Positions 1 through 9,812 are shown, counted from the stretch's first letter. The stretch is 64,000 bases of DNA from Janthinobacterium sp. CG3 (GCF_000344615.1 NZ_KB467824.1:2475963-2539962); one strand, 5' to 3'. Notes: a model not told the origin generated them from the letters alone. Made by a program: numbers and translations.

Positions 1-779
1 CTTTGCAGCCCGCTCCAATGCTGTTTTTGCTGAACGAGCCAAGCGATGTCGTTGGTGACAAGGCAGCGCCGGGTTTCGATCCGTCCGTGATCTTTTTCGG
101 TCTGGATGTGCTCCCAGAATGGACGATCCATCTTGCCTGCGTCGGCGGCGTCGAACCACAGCTTGACGGCTTCGGCCAAGACGGGCTGGTTGTCCTTCAC
201 ACCCAGAACATAGTCGGCGCCGCTGGCAACGATCTTGGCGGCGATGTCGCGCTGGCACCCCATCGCGTCGATTGTGATGATGGCGCCTTTGACGTCCAGG
301 GTATCCAATAATTCCGGTATCGCGGTGATCTCGTTGCTCTTGTCGGCGGTCCGAACCTGCCCAAGTGTGACGCCGCTCGCGCTGCTCCACGCCGACACCA
401 GATGAATGGCGCTCTGTTTGCCATCGTGTGAACCACGCACGCATTTGCCATCGATGGCAATGTGCTGCCCTTCAAGCGACGGACACAGTGCGCCCATCCA
501 GCGTACAAAACACGATTCGAACTGCTTCGCGTCAAGCAGGGAAAAAACGCGTCCGAAGGTGTCGTGCGAGGCGATGCCATTGGCGAACGGCCGGTACTGA
601 CGCAGCCACTCGAGCTTCATTTCGCTCCATTCCACAACCGTGGTCCAGCTTTCCGCTCCACTGATGACGGCGCAGATCGCGGCCAGCAGCAATTCGTCCA
701 GTTGATATGCGCACTCGCGCGCGCGCGGATCGCGTAATTCATCGAATGCTTCCAGCAGCGACATCGGTCCGATTGTCAT
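1..779 (-). CDS. ISAs1-family DDE transposase (3' end truncated by window)
   Basis: About 259 codons are visible, reading MTIGPMSLLEAFDELRDPRA from the start; a second Met five codons later is an alternative start. An N-terminal DDE_Tnp_1-associated region (residues 5-90) is followed by the catalytic core, with IAIDGK near residue 107, TIDAMGCQ near residue 174 and DHGRIE near residue 238. These supply the acidic residues expected of the family. Family members run to about 370 residues, so roughly 110 are missing beyond the left edge. The frame is unbroken in this window, so the element could be active, but this cannot be judged without the other end. Confidence 0.85.
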   Translation of the reverse strand, partial: MTIGPMSLLEAFDELRDPRARECAYQLDELLLAAICAVISGAESWTTVVEWSEMKLEWLRQYRPFANGIASHDTFGRVFSLLDAKQFESCFVRWMGALCPSLEGQHIAIDGKCVRGSHDGKQSAIHLVSAWSSASGVTLGQVRTADKSNEITAIPELLDTLDVKGAIITIDAMGCQRDIAAKIVASGADYVLGVKDNQPVLAEAVKLWFDAADAGKMDRPFWEHIQTEKDHGRIETRRCLVTNDIAWLVQQKQHWSGLQ

Positions 780-885
780 TTTTCTCGCCCAAATATCGAG
801 AGTAAACGCCTTTTTCAAAGAGTTTACAAGCGATACCTACAAGCTGTGCTCATCGCCTCGGCTCCGCCTTCATGCAATTGCCCTG
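1..885 (-). mobile_element. ISAs1-family insertion sequence, partial at window edge
   Basis: The element carries the ISAs1-type transposase described separately and runs off the left edge of the window. Its inner boundary is proposed at 885, where the minus strand begins CAGGGCAATTGCATG, a plausible terminal inverted repeat. The other terminus and the target-site duplication are outside the window, so the exact end is inferred. The boundary lies only about 20 bp upstream of the -35 box of the initiator tRNA promoter. Confidence 0.7.
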
Positions 886-904
886 AGACTTGTCGCCTCT
901 GCCA

Positions 905-933
905 TTGCGCATTGCAGCGTAGCTCTATATAAT
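905..933 (+). promoter_or_regulatory. promoter of the initiator tRNA gene
   Basis: A -35 TTGCGC (905-910) and a perfect -10 TATAAT (928-933) are separated by 17 bp. They lie immediately before the tRNA at 939. The insertion sequence ends about 20 bp upstream and has left the core promoter intact. Confidence 0.7.
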
Positions 934-938
934 GCGGC

Positions 939-1015
939 TGCGGGGTGGAGCAGTCTGGCAGCTCGTCGGGCTCATAACCCGAAGGTCACAGGTTCAAATC
1001 CTGTCCCCGCAACCA
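939..1015 (+). tRNA. initiator tRNA-fMet (CAT)
   Basis: This is a 77-nt cloverleaf with encoded CCA. The anticodon loop is CTCATAA, giving anticodon CAT. The anticodon stem carries the three consecutive G:C pairs that mark initiator tRNAs, and the D stem has the initiator-type A11:U24 pair. Position 1 is T and pairs with A72, whereas the E. coli initiator has a C1 x A72 mismatch. It is a single gene followed by its own terminator. Confidence 0.95.
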
Positions 1016-1022
1016 CATTTGC

Positions 1023-1060
1023 AAAGCCGCCGATTTTCCTCGAGAATCGGCGGCTTTTCC
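1023..1060 (+). terminator. Rho-independent terminator after tRNA-fMet
   Basis: A stem AAAGCCGCCGATT / AATCGGCGGCTTTT with a short loop is followed by a T-rich tract. It sits directly downstream of the tRNA. Confidence 0.85.
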
Positions 1061-1202
1061 TTTTTGCGCCCCTGCCTCCCCTCTGAGGCGCCTCGACGCT
1101 AGTAATTTCACAACGTTGCCATCCCGGTGATACAATTTTCCCGCGTGGCGGGCCGAGCGGTCCGCGCCGTCGCATCCGACGAACAACAACAAGGAGCACC
1201 GC

Positions 1203-2864
1203 GTGACGGACCAAGCCAACGACACGAAACACAAAGCCGACGACCTGCCCAGCAATCCGGCGCGCCGCCGCGTCTTCCAGGCCGCCACCGCGGTCGGCCT
1301 GGCCGGCGCGCTGCCGGCCGCCGTCAGCGACGCCAAGCCGGCCAGGACGACCCCGGGTTCGCTCGACGCCAAGCTCAAGGCGAACGTCAAGAACTTGGTC
1401 GTGATCTACCTTGAGAACCGCAGCTTCAACAATCTGTTTGCCGACTTCCCCGGCACCAGCGCGCCGCTGTCGGCGGTGCCGGCCGCGCTGGCGGCGCAGA
1501 AGGACCGCAACGGCGCGACCCTGGCGACGCTGCCGAAGATCTGGGGCGGCATGGTGCCGACGCCGCAAAACATCGGCGGCAAACAGTACGAGATCAAGGA
1601 AGACCAGGTCAAGGATCTGCCGAACGCGCCGTTCAAGCTGACCGGCACCGACGGCCAGCCGCTGCCGCCGTCGGTCATCACGCGCGACCTGTGGCACCTG
1701 TTCTACCAGAACCAGATGCAGATCAACGGCGGCAAGAACGACGGTTTCGTCGCCTGGGCCAACACCGGCGGCATGGTCATGGGTTACTACGGCGAGAGCC
1801 AGAAAAACCTGGACCTGTGGCAGATCGCCCGCCAGTACACCTTGTGCGACAACTTCTTCATGGCCGCTTTCGGCGGCTCCTACCTGAACCACCAGTTCCT
1901 GATCTCCGGACGCACGCCGGAGTATTTCAACGCCGCCTCGACGGCGGCCAACAAGAAAATCGCGGTGACGGCCGACGGTCCCGCCGGCGCGCGCCTGGCG
2001 TTGGCCGACGACGGCCCCGCCTCGGCCATGGACGGCAAACCGAAGTTCGTCAACGACGGCGCCATCACGCCGGACGGCTACGCGGTCAACACCATGGCGC
2101 CGCCGTACCAGCCGAGCTATGTGCGCCCGGCCGCCGGCGGCGACGCCCAACTGGCCGACGCGCTCGACCCGAGCACGCTGCCGCCGCAGACCTATCCGAC
2201 CGTCGGCGACCTGCTGTCGGCAAAATCGGTCGGCTGGGCCTGGTACGGCGGCGCCTGGCAGGCGGCGCTGGACGCCAGGGGCGGCGGCGAAAAACCAAAC
2301 TTCCAGTACCACCACCAGCCGCTGAACTACTTCCGCCAGTTCGCCCCGGGCACCCGCGCGCGCGCCGAGCACCTGCGCGACGGCGGCCTGGGCGACAGCC
2401 CGATCTCGAATAAATTCCTCGCCGACGTCGTCGCCGGCAAGCTGCCGGCCGTGGCGTTCTATAAGCCGCAGGGCAATCTGAATCTGCACGCCGGCTATTC
2501 CGACGTCGAGTCGGGCGACCAGCACATCGCCAACGTCGTCGAGCACTTGAAGAAGTCGCCGCAGTGGGAGAATATGATCGTGGTGATCACCTTCGACGAA
2601 AACGGCGGCTGGTGGGACCACGTCGCGCCGCCGCCCGGCGACCGCTGGGGTCCGGGTTCGCGCATTCCGGCCATCGTGGTCTCGCCGTTCGCCAAGAAGG
2701 GCGTGGTCGATCACAGCTTCTACGACACCACGTCGATCCTGCGCCTGATCACCCGCCTGCACGACTTGCCGCTGTTGCAGGGGCTGGCCACGCGCAACGC
2801 CGCCTTCGCCGCGCGCGGCGCGCTGCCGCCGGGCGACCTGACCGGCGCGCTGAGCTTCCGCTGA
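1203..2864 (+). CDS. secreted acid phosphatase / phospholipase C-type phosphoesterase
   Basis: This 553-residue protein belongs to the phosphoesterase family of AcpA and non-haemolytic phospholipase C (PF04185), which cleaves phosphate esters outside the cytoplasm. The start is GTG at 1203, with AAGGAG 6 bp upstream. The N-terminus holds a twin-arginine-like segment (RRRVFQAATAVGLAGALPA, about residues 22-40), suggesting Tat export. Family motifs are seen: ENRSFNNLF near residue 72 and FDENGGWWDHVAPP near residue 464. No phospholipase-specific extra domain is visible, so acid phosphatase is the safer call; the substrate is unknown. It is monocistronic. Confidence 0.85.
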   Translation: MTDQANDTKHKADDLPSNPARRRVFQAATAVGLAGALPAAVSDAKPARTTPGSLDAKLKANVKNLVVIYLENRSFNNLFADFPGTSAPLSAVPAALAAQKDRNGATLATLPKIWGGMVPTPQNIGGKQYEIKEDQVKDLPNAPFKLTGTDGQPLPPSVITRDLWHLFYQNQMQINGGKNDGFVAWANTGGMVMGYYGESQKNLDLWQIARQYTLCDNFFMAAFGGSYLNHQFLISGRTPEYFNAASTAANKKIAVTADGPAGARLALADDGPASAMDGKPKFVNDGAITPDGYAVNTMAPPYQPSYVRPAAGGDAQLADALDPSTLPPQTYPTVGDLLSAKSVGWAWYGGAWQAALDARGGGEKPNFQYHHQPLNYFRQFAPGTRARAEHLRDGGLGDSPISNKFLADVVAGKLPAVAFYKPQGNLNLHAGYSDVESGDQHIANVVEHLKKSPQWENMIVVITFDENGGWWDHVAPPPGDRWGPGSRIPAIVVSPFAKKGVVDHSFYDTTSILRLITRLHDLPLLQGLATRNAAFAARGALPPGDLTGALSFR

Positions 2865-2913
2865 CGGCCGCCGCCGCCCCTGGCAAAGCAGCGCCCACGG
2901 CGAAAAGAGAGTG

Positions 2914-2922
2914 TGATACACT
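2914..2922 (+). promoter_or_regulatory. extended -10 promoter before a hairpin transcript
   Basis: TGATACACT is an extended -10 element (TG-n-TACACT) without an obvious -35. It is placed to start a transcript near 2929 that would run through the hairpins described in the next entry. Confidence 0.4.
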
Positions 2923-2928
2923 GCGTGC

Positions 2929-3008
2929 CGCACTTTCACTGTGCGGGGCGGCGCGCCGGCCCCGCTTTGCACCACCTATTGAGCCCGACTCCCGCAGCCG
3001 GGCTTTTG
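2929..3008 (+). ncRNA. candidate small structured RNA of about 80 nt
   Basis: Between two genes lies a predicted transcript with a strong hairpin, in which GCGGGGC pairs with GCCCCGC around the palindrome GGCGCGCC and is extended by GTGC/GCAC. It ends in a second hairpin (AGCCCG/CGGGCT) with a T-rich tail typical of a terminator. The arrangement promoter-hairpin-terminator in about 95 bp is what a small RNA gene looks like. No known RNA family was recognised, and it could instead be a 5' leader with attenuation ahead of the gene at 3127. Confidence 0.35.
2982..3008 (+). terminator. hairpin with T tract
   Basis: AGCCCG (2982-2987) pairs with CGGGCT (2999-3004), followed by TTTTGTTTT. It would end the candidate small RNA or transcription from the phosphoesterase gene. 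Confidence 0.55.
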
Positions 3009-3126
3009 TTTTCTGCGGCGCGTTTACGCGGCCGCTAAGCTGCTACTATTTAAGCGCCCAGAGGTCATGGCCGCTCCGTTGTCAGCATCGCCGTTGGGGC
3101 GGCGCGCAATGGCACGAGGTTCCGAA

Positions 3127-3360
3127 ATGAGAGATAAAAAAGACAACGCGACGTTCGACCTGCCCGGATTCGGTCCGCCCCCCGCCACCCTGCTGACGCC
3201 GGCCGAGCCGGTGCCGTGGCGCGCCGCCCGCATCAAGAAGGCCAACCTCAAGCAGGTGCAGCTCGAACTGCTCGATCCGACCGACGCCTCCGGCCTGCCG
3301 GTCTGGCAGCGCGACGACAACACCGACCTGACCGGCCTGCCGAACTGGGCGCCGGCCTGA
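3127..3360 (+). CDS. small hypothetical protein, 77 aa
   Basis: The frame starts at ATG 3127 (MRDKKDNATFDLPGFGP), preceded by GAGG about 8 bp upstream; upstream in-frame starts look weaker. The protein is Pro-rich at the N-terminus, has a short basic stretch (RAARIKKANLKQ) and ends DLTGLPNWAPA. There is no signal peptide or membrane segment. Codon use matches neighbouring genes, with G/C at most third positions, which supports real coding. I do not recognise the family. It stands alone between a hairpin region and dbpA. Confidence 0.55.
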   Translation: MRDKKDNATFDLPGFGPPPATLLTPAEPVPWRAARIKKANLKQVQLELLDPTDASGLPVWQRDDNTDLTGLPNWAPA

Positions 3361-3476
3361 CGCCACTCCCCCCCGGCCCGCCGCCACACCGGCGCGGGCC
3401 GACCCGCTATCCGCACAGCGGCGCCCGACGCTGTTAGACTGTGCCCACCCTTCCCCGCTTCTTTACTGGCCCCCAT

Positions 3477-4895
3477 ATGAATCCGAATTCCTTTTCCAGC
3501 CTGCCGCTGACGCCCGCCTTTCTGGCCAATCTCGACCTGCTCGGCTACCATGAAATGACGACGATCCAGGCGCAAAGCCTGCCGGCGGTGCTGGAGGGAC
3601 GCGACTTGATCGCCCAGGCGAAAACCGGCAGCGGCAAGACCGCCGCCTTCGGCATCGGCATCCTGCACAAGCTCAATCCGGCCTGGTTCGCGGTGCAGGG
3701 CCTGGTGCTGTGCCCGACCCGCGAGCTGGCCGACCAGGTCGCCAACGAACTGCGCCGCCTGGCCCGCAGCGCCGGCAACATCAAGATCCTGACGCTGACC
3801 GGCGGCACCTCGATGCGCCCGCAAATGGCCTCGCTCGAACACGGCGCCCACATCGTCGTCGGCACCCCGGGCCGGCTGCGCGACCACCTCGGCCGCGGCA
3901 CCCTCAACCTGGGCCACGTGCAGACGCTGGTGCTCGACGAGGCCGACCGCATGACCGACATGGGCTTCTACGACGAAATCGCCGGCATCGTCAGCGCCTG
4001 CCCGGCGCGCCGCCAGACGCTGCTGTTCTCGGCCACCTACCCCGACGACATCCGCCGCGCCACCGCCAACTTCCTCGACAACCCGCTCGAAGTGACGGTG
4101 CAGGCGCAGCACGACAACGACAAGATCGAACAGCGCTTCTACGAGGTCGGCTTCGACGAGCGCAACGCCGCCGTCGGCAAGCTGCTGACGCACTTCCGCC
4201 CGGTCTCGACGCTGGCCTTTTGCAATACCAAGATCCATTGCCGCGAACTGGCCGACGAGCTGCGCCAGCAGGGCTTTTCCGCGCTGGCGCTGTACGGCGA
4301 GCTGGAACAGCGCGAGCGCGACGAGATCCTGGTGCTGTTCGCCAACCGCAGCTGCTCGGTGCTGGTGGCAACCGACGTCGCCGCGCGCGGCCTCGACATC
4401 CAGAGCCTGGGCGCGGTCATCAACGTCGACGTCTCGAAGGACACCGAAGTGCACATCCACCGCATCGGCCGCACCGGCCGCGGCGGCGAAAAGGGCTTGG
4501 CGCTGTCGCTGTGCGCGCCGAACGAGAAGAAGTGGGTCAAGTTGATCGAGCAGTACCAGGACAGCAGCGTCGAGTGGCACGATTTGAAGGAGTTGGATGG
4601 CCAGCCGGCGCACGCCGAGCCGGCGCTGGCCGCGCCGATGGTCACGCTGTGCATCATGGGCGGGAAGAAGGACAAGCTGCGTCCGGGCGACTTGCTGGGC
4701 GCGCTGACCGGCGACGCCGGCTTGACCAAGGAGCAGGTCGGCAAGATCAACGTGTTCGAGTTCATGACCTACGTCGCGCTCGAACGCGGCATCGCCGAGC
4801 AGGCGTTCAAGCGCCTGAACGGCGGCAATCCGCTGGGCCGCGACTTCGGCAATATCAAGGGGCGCAGTTTCAAGATGCGCTTTATCGACGCGTAA
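3477..4895 (+). CDS. dbpA: ATP-dependent RNA helicase DbpA
   Basis: This is a DEAD-box helicase of 472 residues. The Q motif (TTIQAQSLPA), Walker A AKTGSGKT, the box DEAD and SAT (helicase domain 1) are followed by ARGLDIQ and HRIGRTGRGG (domain 2). The last 75 or so residues, from VTLCIMGGKKDKLRPGD onward, are the DbpA RNA-binding domain, which in E. coli recognises hairpin 92 of 23S rRNA and directs the protein to 50S assembly. The start at 3477 is chosen because SLPLTPAFLANL is the normal N-terminus; an upstream in-frame start would add an unrelated 12 residues. Confidence 0.95.
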   Translation: MNPNSFSSLPLTPAFLANLDLLGYHEMTTIQAQSLPAVLEGRDLIAQAKTGSGKTAAFGIGILHKLNPAWFAVQGLVLCPTRELADQVANELRRLARSAGNIKILTLTGGTSMRPQMASLEHGAHIVVGTPGRLRDHLGRGTLNLGHVQTLVLDEADRMTDMGFYDEIAGIVSACPARRQTLLFSATYPDDIRRATANFLDNPLEVTVQAQHDNDKIEQRFYEVGFDERNAAVGKLLTHFRPVSTLAFCNTKIHCRELADELRQQGFSALALYGELEQRERDEILVLFANRSCSVLVATDVAARGLDIQSLGAVINVDVSKDTEVHIHRIGRTGRGGEKGLALSLCAPNEKKWVKLIEQYQDSSVEWHDLKELDGQPAHAEPALAAPMVTLCIMGGKKDKLRPGDLLGALTGDAGLTKEQVGKINVFEFMTYVALERGIAEQAFKRLNGGNPLGRDFGNIKGRSFKMRFIDA

Positions 4896-4910
4896 TGGCG
4901 CCGTGCCGTT

Positions 4911-4972
4911 CCGGCTTAGCCGCAACGGCGCAAGCCGACAACGTCGACTTGGCGCGGCGCGTCCCGCCGCGG
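4911..4972 (+). repeat. palindromic intergenic repeat (copy 1, related to 50047)
   Basis: CCGGCTTAGCCGCAACGGCG is followed by CAAGCCGAC, forming an imperfect hairpin. The next 30 or so bases (ACAACGTCGACTTGGCGCGG...) match the flank of the repeat near 50076, so the repeated unit extends beyond the hairpin. Confidence 0.6.
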
Positions 4973-5018
4973 CCTACAGGGTCGGACGACGCGTTGCGCT
5001 GATCCGACCCGCGACACG

Positions 5019-5765
5019 CTAACTTGACGGCGCCAGCTCGTTGCCGCCGGCTTGGGCGTGCGCATCGGCGCGCGCCCCTACTTCTTCGCTGGCGATCAGG
5101 CGGTACGCCAGGGCGCCCAGCAGCGCGCCGACGATAGGCGCGACCCAGAACATCCATAGCTGGTCGACGGCCCAGCCGCCGACGTACAGCGCCACGCCGG
5201 TGCTGCGCGCCGGGTTGACCGAGGTGTTCGTCACCGGGATGCTGATCAGGTGGATCAGCGTCAGCGCCAGGCCGATCGGCAGCGGCGCGAAGCCGGCCGG
5301 CGCGCGCTTGTCGGTCGCGCCCAGGATGACGATCAGGAAGAACATCGTCATGACCACTTCCGTGATCAGCGCCGCCAGCATCGAGTAGCCGCCCGGCGAG
5401 TGCTCGCCGTAGCCGTTGGAGGCGAAGCCCTTGCTGACGTCGAAGCCGGCGGTGCCGCTGGCGATCAGGTACAGCACGCCGCCGGCGGCGATCGCGCCGA
5501 CCACCTGGGCGACGATGTAGGGCAGCAGTTTCGATGCCGGGAAGCGGCCGCCGGCCCACAGGCCGATCGACACCGCCGGGTTCAAATGGCAACCCGAGAT
5601 ATGCCCGATGGCGTAGGCCATCGTCAGCACCGTCAGGCCGAAGGCCAGCGAGACGCCGTGCAAACCGATGCCGACACCGGGAAATGCCGCTGCCAGCACC
5701 GCGCTACCGCAACCGCCGAGCACCAGCCAAAACGTACCAAGAAACTCCGCGCCGTATTGCTTCAT
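5019..5765 (-). CDS. aqpZ: aquaporin Z, water channel
   Basis: This inner-membrane water channel has 248 residues, close to the usual 230-250. Six transmembrane helices are visible, plus the two half-helices carrying [13 protein letters not shown] in the first half and [10 protein letters not shown] in the second. The start at [18 protein letters not shown] is the conserved beginning; longer in-frame starts upstream lack homology. The C-terminal tail (from about residue 225) is hydrophilic and slightly longer than in E. coli. The gene is divergent from the large GGDEF/EAL gene, with about 215 bp between them. Confidence 0.95.
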   Translation of the reverse strand: MKQYGAEFLGTFWLVLGGCGSAVLAAAFPGVGIGLHGVSLAFGLTVLTMAYAIGHISGCHLNPAVSIGLWAGGRFPASKLLPYIVAQVVGAIAAGGVLYLIASGTAGFDVSKGFASNGYGEHSPGGYSMLAALITEVVMTMFFLIVILGATDKRAPAGFAPLPIGLALTLIHLISIPVTNTSVNPARSTGVALYVGGWAVDQLWMFWVAPIVGALLGALAYRLIASEEVGARADAHAQAGGNELAPSS

Positions 5766-5981
5766 ATGCGCATCCTTATAAAAATGTGTGTGGGGGTGAG
5801 AAAAAGGGCGGGCGAAGGCCAAACTTAGGCCGTCGATCCCGCCATGTTGGCATACAAGCATCGTTATCGCAACATCAAACTTGGCTTCGTTTACATACGG
5901 CGCCGGCGCGCCAATATTTTCCGCGGTGAAATACCGCCGCCGCCCGGCAGCTGCGATACAATCATTCGCAATGGACCAGCC

Positions 5982-8900
5982 ATGAGCATAAAAAGCCTCA
6001 GCAGATACGTCGCCGTCGCCACCATCGCCATGCTGACGGTGATGGGCGCGGTGATTTTCCACGCGCTGCAAATCGAGCAGCGCGTCAACCGCGGCGAGGA
6101 GCACCGCCTGCGCTCGCTAACCCTGGCCGACGAGCTGTTTCAAAGCTCGGAGGACTTGACGCGCATGGCGCGCAGCTACGTCACCACAGCCGACCCGGCC
6201 TACGAGGCGCGCTACGACGCCATCCTGGCCATCCGCAACGGCCGCCGCCCGCGCCCGCTGCGTTATTCGCCGACCTACGGGAACCTGGCCGGCATGGGCC
6301 GCGGCCCGGCCGTCGCCATGGGCGAGGCGACGCCGCTGAGCGAATTGATACGCCGCGAGGGCGCCGCCGCGCGCGAGTTCGACCTGCTGCGCCAGTCGTT
6401 GGCCAATTCCGACGCCCTGGTCGCCTTCGAACGCCTAGCCTTCGCCGCCGTCAAGGAGCGCCATGCGCACGAGCGCGCCGCCGCCGTCGGCCTGCTGTAC
6501 GGCCCGCGCTACCTCGACGCCAAGGCAACCATCATGGCGCCGATCCAGCGCTTCGCCGACGCCATCAACGCCCGCACCAAGCGCGAACTGAGCACGCTGC
6601 AGCGCCAGTTGCAGTTGCAAGTGATGCTGCTGATGGCGCTGGTGCTACTGGCCCTGGTGGGCGTGATCGGCGTGATCCTCTACACCCGCCGCGCGGTGTT
6701 GTTGCCGCTCGGCCAGCTGGGCCGCCACGCCGACCAGGTCGCGCGCGGCGACTACGCGGCGCGCTGCGCGGTCCCGTTCGGCAACGAGCTGACCCAGCTG
6801 GGCGAACACTTCAACCACATGCTCGACGCCGTCGAGCGCGACATCGGCGAACGCGAACGCGCCGAGCGGGCGCTGGCGCGCGCCAACGGCGAGCTGGCCG
6901 GGCGCGAGGCGCTGCTGCAACGCATCCTCGACACCTCCACCGTGGCCATCTTCCTGGTCGACATGGAAGGCAAAATCACCCACGCCAACCGCTGCATGGC
7001 CGAGATGTTCGGCTGGCCGCTGGCGCAGCTGATCGGCAAGGACTACGTCGCCCTGGTGCATCCGTCCGAACGCGCGCCCGGCCGGCAAAAAATGCTGGCC
7101 CTGCTGCACAGCGAGATCAAGTCGGTCGACCTGGAGCGCCACTACTGGCGCGCCGACGACACCGCCTTCCTCGGCCACCTGACCGGCCAGCGCTCCTACG
7201 ACGGCGCCGGCGTCGAACGCGGCCTGGTCGGCGTGATCGCCGACGTCACCGCGCGCCGCCTGGCCGAACAGCGCGCCCAGCACCACAACCGCGTGCTGGC
7301 GATGCTGGCCGCCAAGGCCGACCTGGCCCGGGTGCTCGACACCATCGCCGCCGACGTCGAGGCGATCTACCCGGCCATGTTGTGCTGCATCCTGCTGCTC
7401 GACGACGAGGGCCGGCACCTGCGCGTGGCCGCCGCCCCCAGCCTGCCGTCCGGCCTGCGCCAGGCGATCGCCGCGCTGGCGCCCGAGTCCGGCGGCGCGC
7501 TCGGCCTGGCCGCCCTCACCGGCGCGCCCGTGGTGGTGGCCGACATCGCCGGCGCCGAACCCGCCGCGACGCTGCTGACGCTGGCCTTCCAGGCCGGCCT
7601 GGGCGCCTGCTGGACGCAGCCGGTGCGCAGCGCCCAGGGCGACGCGCGGGGGGTGTTCGCGATCTTCCACCGCCACGCCCGCCAGCCCGGGCCGGCCGAA
7701 CGCCAACTGCTCGAGGACGAGGCGCGCATCGTCGCGCTGGCGCTCGACCAGGGCGCCGCCGAGGCGCGCCTGCAACTGGCCGCCAGCGTCTTCACCCACG
7801 CCCGCGAGGGCATCATGATCACCGACGCCGACGGCGTCATCATCGAGGTCAACGACACCTTCACCCGCGTCACCGGCTACAGCCACCAGGAGGCGCTCGG
7901 CCAGACCCCGCGCATCCTCAACTCCGGGCGCCAGCCGCCCGACTACTACAGCGCCATGTGGCGCGCCCTGATCGACAGCGGCCACTGGGACGGCGAGGCC
8001 TGGAACCGGCGCAAGAATGGCGAGGTCCACGCCGAAATGATCACCATCAGCGCGGTGCGCGACGGCGCCGGCAAGACCAAGAACTACGTCGCCCTGTTCA
8101 CCGACATCACGCCGCTCAAGGAGCACCAGCGCCAGCTCGAATACATCGCCCACTACGACGCCCTGACCGGGCTGCCCAACCGCGTGCTGCTGGCCGACCG
8201 CCTGCGCCACGCGCTGGCGCAGAGCCAGCGCCGCGGCCAGTCGCTGGCGCTGGTCTACCTCGACCTGGACGGCTTCAAGGCGGTCAACGACCAGCACGGC
8301 CACCAGGTCGGCGACGCCCTGCTGGTGACGCTGGCGCAACGCATGCAGACGGCGCTGCGCGAGGGCGACACCATCGCCCGCATCGGCGGCGACGAATTCG
8401 TCGCCGTGCTGGTCGACCTGGACCGGCCGCGCGACTGCGAGCCGGTGCTGGAGCGGCTGCTGCAGGCGGCCGCCGAGGCGGTCCAGGTGGAGCAGCAACT
8501 GCTGCGCGTCTCGGCCAGCATCGGCGTCACGCTGTACCCGCGCGACGGCGCCGACGCCGACCTGCTGATGCGCCACGCCGACCAGGCCATGTACCTGGCC
8601 AAGCAGGCCGGCAAGAACCGCTACCACATGTTCGACGTCGCCCAGGACCAGGCCGAGCAGGTCTACCGCGAGAGCGTCGAGCGGATCCGCCTGGCGCTCG
8701 AACTGGGCGAGTTCGAGCTGCACTACCAGCCGCGCGTGGACATGCGCAGCGGCGCGGTGGTCGGCGCCGAGGCGCTGCTGCGCTGGCGCCACCCGCAACG
8801 CGGCCTGCTGCCGCCGGCCGCCTTCCTACCGGTGGTCGACGGCCAGCAGACCGGCGTCGAGCTGGGCGAATGGGTCATCGGCGGCGCGCTGGCGCAGATC

Positions 8901-9812
8901 GGCGCCTGGCGCGCCGCCGGCCTGGCGCTGCCGGTCAGCGTCAACGTCAGCGCGCGCCAGTTGCAGCAGAACGACTTCGGCGCGCGCCTGGCGGCGCAAC
9001 TGGCGGCGCATCCGGAAGTGCCGGCCGACTGCCTGGAGCTGGAAATGCTGGAAACCAGCGCGCTCGAGGACATCGAACAGGTGATGCGGGTGATGCACGC
9101 CTGCCGCGCCCTGGGGGTGCGCTTCGCGCTGGACGACTTCGGCACCGGCTACTCCTCGCTGACCCACCTGAAGCGGCTGCCGGTCGAATCGCTGAAAATC
9201 GACCAAAGCTTCGTGCGCGACATGCTGGACGACCCCGAGGACCTGGCCATCATCGAAGGCGTGGTCGGGCTGGCGCTGGCGTTCCGGCGCCAGGTCATCG
9301 CCGAGGGCGTCGAGACGGCGGCGCACGGCGAACTGTTGCTGCTGCTGGGATGTACGCTGGCGCAGGGCTTCGGCATCGCCGAGCCGATGCCGGCGCCGGC
9401 GCTGCCGGGCTGGGTCGCCGACTGGCGCCCGTACCCGGCCTGGAGCGCCTGGCGCGCACGCCAGCCCAGTGCGAGCGACCGCATGACGGCGTTCGCCGAA
9501 GTCGAGCTGCGGCACTGGCTGCGCGCCATCGACGGCCACCTGGACGGCGAGCGCGATGCGCCGGCGCCGCTGGAGCCGGGCCAGAGCCACTTCGGCCGCT
9601 GGCTGGCGTGCCAGGGCCGCGCGCTGTACGGACACGGTCCGGCGTTCGCGGCGCTGCCGGCGCTGCACGCGCAAGTGCACGCGCTGGGGCGCGAGCTGCT
9701 GCAACTGCAGCGCGCCGGCCGCGGCGCCGAGGCCCGCACGCGGCAGCGGCGCCTGCACGCGCTGCGCGACGAGCTGATCGACCGCCTGCGCCGGCTGGTG
9801 CGCGCCGGCTGA
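5982..9812 (+). CDS. membrane GGDEF-EAL protein with HAMP, PAS, GAF and CZB-like tail
   Basis: This c-di-GMP turnover receptor has 1276 residues. Order: TM helix (9-29), extracytoplasmic region, TM helix (about 212-235), HAMP (236-290), PAS (310-425), GAF (435-590), PAS/PAC (605-720), GGDEF, EAL, and a C-terminal region from about 1170. The cyclase motif GGDEF is intact at 802-806 and preceded by the inhibitory-site RxxD (REGD). The EAL domain keeps [23 protein letters not shown] and EGVET, so both activities are plausible. The tail resembles a chemoreceptor zinc-binding (CZB) domain but appears to lack two ligands. The start is ATG 5982, just ahead of the first helix. Confidence 0.9.
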   Translation: MSIKSLSRYVAVATIAMLTVMGAVIFHALQIEQRVNRGEEHRLRSLTLADELFQSSEDLTRMARSYVTTADPAYEARYDAILAIRNGRRPRPLRYSPTYGNLAGMGRGPAVAMGEATPLSELIRREGAAAREFDLLRQSLANSDALVAFERLAFAAVKERHAHERAAAVGLLYGPRYLDAKATIMAPIQRFADAINARTKRELSTLQRQLQLQVMLLMALVLLALVGVIGVILYTRRAVLLPLGQLGRHADQVARGDYAARCAVPFGNELTQLGEHFNHMLDAVERDIGERERAERALARANGELAGREALLQRILDTSTVAIFLVDMEGKITHANRCMAEMFGWPLAQLIGKDYVALVHPSERAPGRQKMLALLHSEIKSVDLERHYWRADDTAFLGHLTGQRSYDGAGVERGLVGVIADVTARRLAEQRAQHHNRVLAMLAAKADLARVLDTIAADVEAIYPAMLCCILLLDDEGRHLRVAAAPSLPSGLRQAIAALAPESGGALGLAALTGAPVVVADIAGAEPAATLLTLAFQAGLGACWTQPVRSAQGDARGVFAIFHRHARQPGPAERQLLEDEARIVALALDQGAAEARLQLAASVFTHAREGIMITDADGVIIEVNDTFTRVTGYSHQEALGQTPRILNSGRQPPDYYSAMWRALIDSGHWDGEAWNRRKNGEVHAEMITISAVRDGAGKTKNYVALFTDITPLKEHQRQLEYIAHYDALTGLPNRVLLADRLRHALAQSQRRGQSLALVYLDLDGFKAVNDQHGHQVGDALLVTLAQRMQTALREGDTIARIGGDEFVAVLVDLDRPRDCEPVLERLLQAAAEAVQVEQQLLRVSASIGVTLYPRDGADADLLMRHADQAMYLAKQAGKNRYHMFDVAQDQAEQVYRESVERIRLALELGEFELHYQPRVDMRSGAVVGAEALLRWRHPQRGLLPPAAFLPVVDGQQTGVELGEWVIGGALAQIGAWRAAGLALPVSVNVSARQLQQNDFGARLAAQLAAHPEVPADCLELEMLETSALEDIEQVMRVMHACRALGVRFALDDFGTGYSSLTHLKRLPVESLKIDQSFVRDMLDDPEDLAIIEGVVGLALAFRRQVIAEGVETAAHGELLLLLGCTLAQGFGIAEPMPAPALPGWVADWRPYPAWSAWRARQPSASDRMTAFAEVELRHWLRAIDGHLDGERDAPAPLEPGQSHFGRWLACQGRALYGHGPAFAALPALHAQVHALGRELLQLQRAGRGAEARTRQRRLHALRDELIDRLRRLVRAG

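Noticed and set aside
972-2975. Very long open frame on the minus strand opposite the phosphoesterase gene
   Set aside because: It is antisense to a well-supported gene, overlaps the tRNA, and its sequence is the Arg/Val/Gly-rich kind produced by the complement of GC-rich codons.
3024-4925. 633-codon minus-strand frame opposite dbpA
   Set aside because: It covers dbpA in antisense, has low-complexity Ala/Val/Gln/Asp composition and no recognisable domain.
6645-8798. 717-codon minus-strand frame inside the GGDEF-EAL gene
   Set aside because: It is a codon shadow; the plus strand carries intact catalytic motifs.
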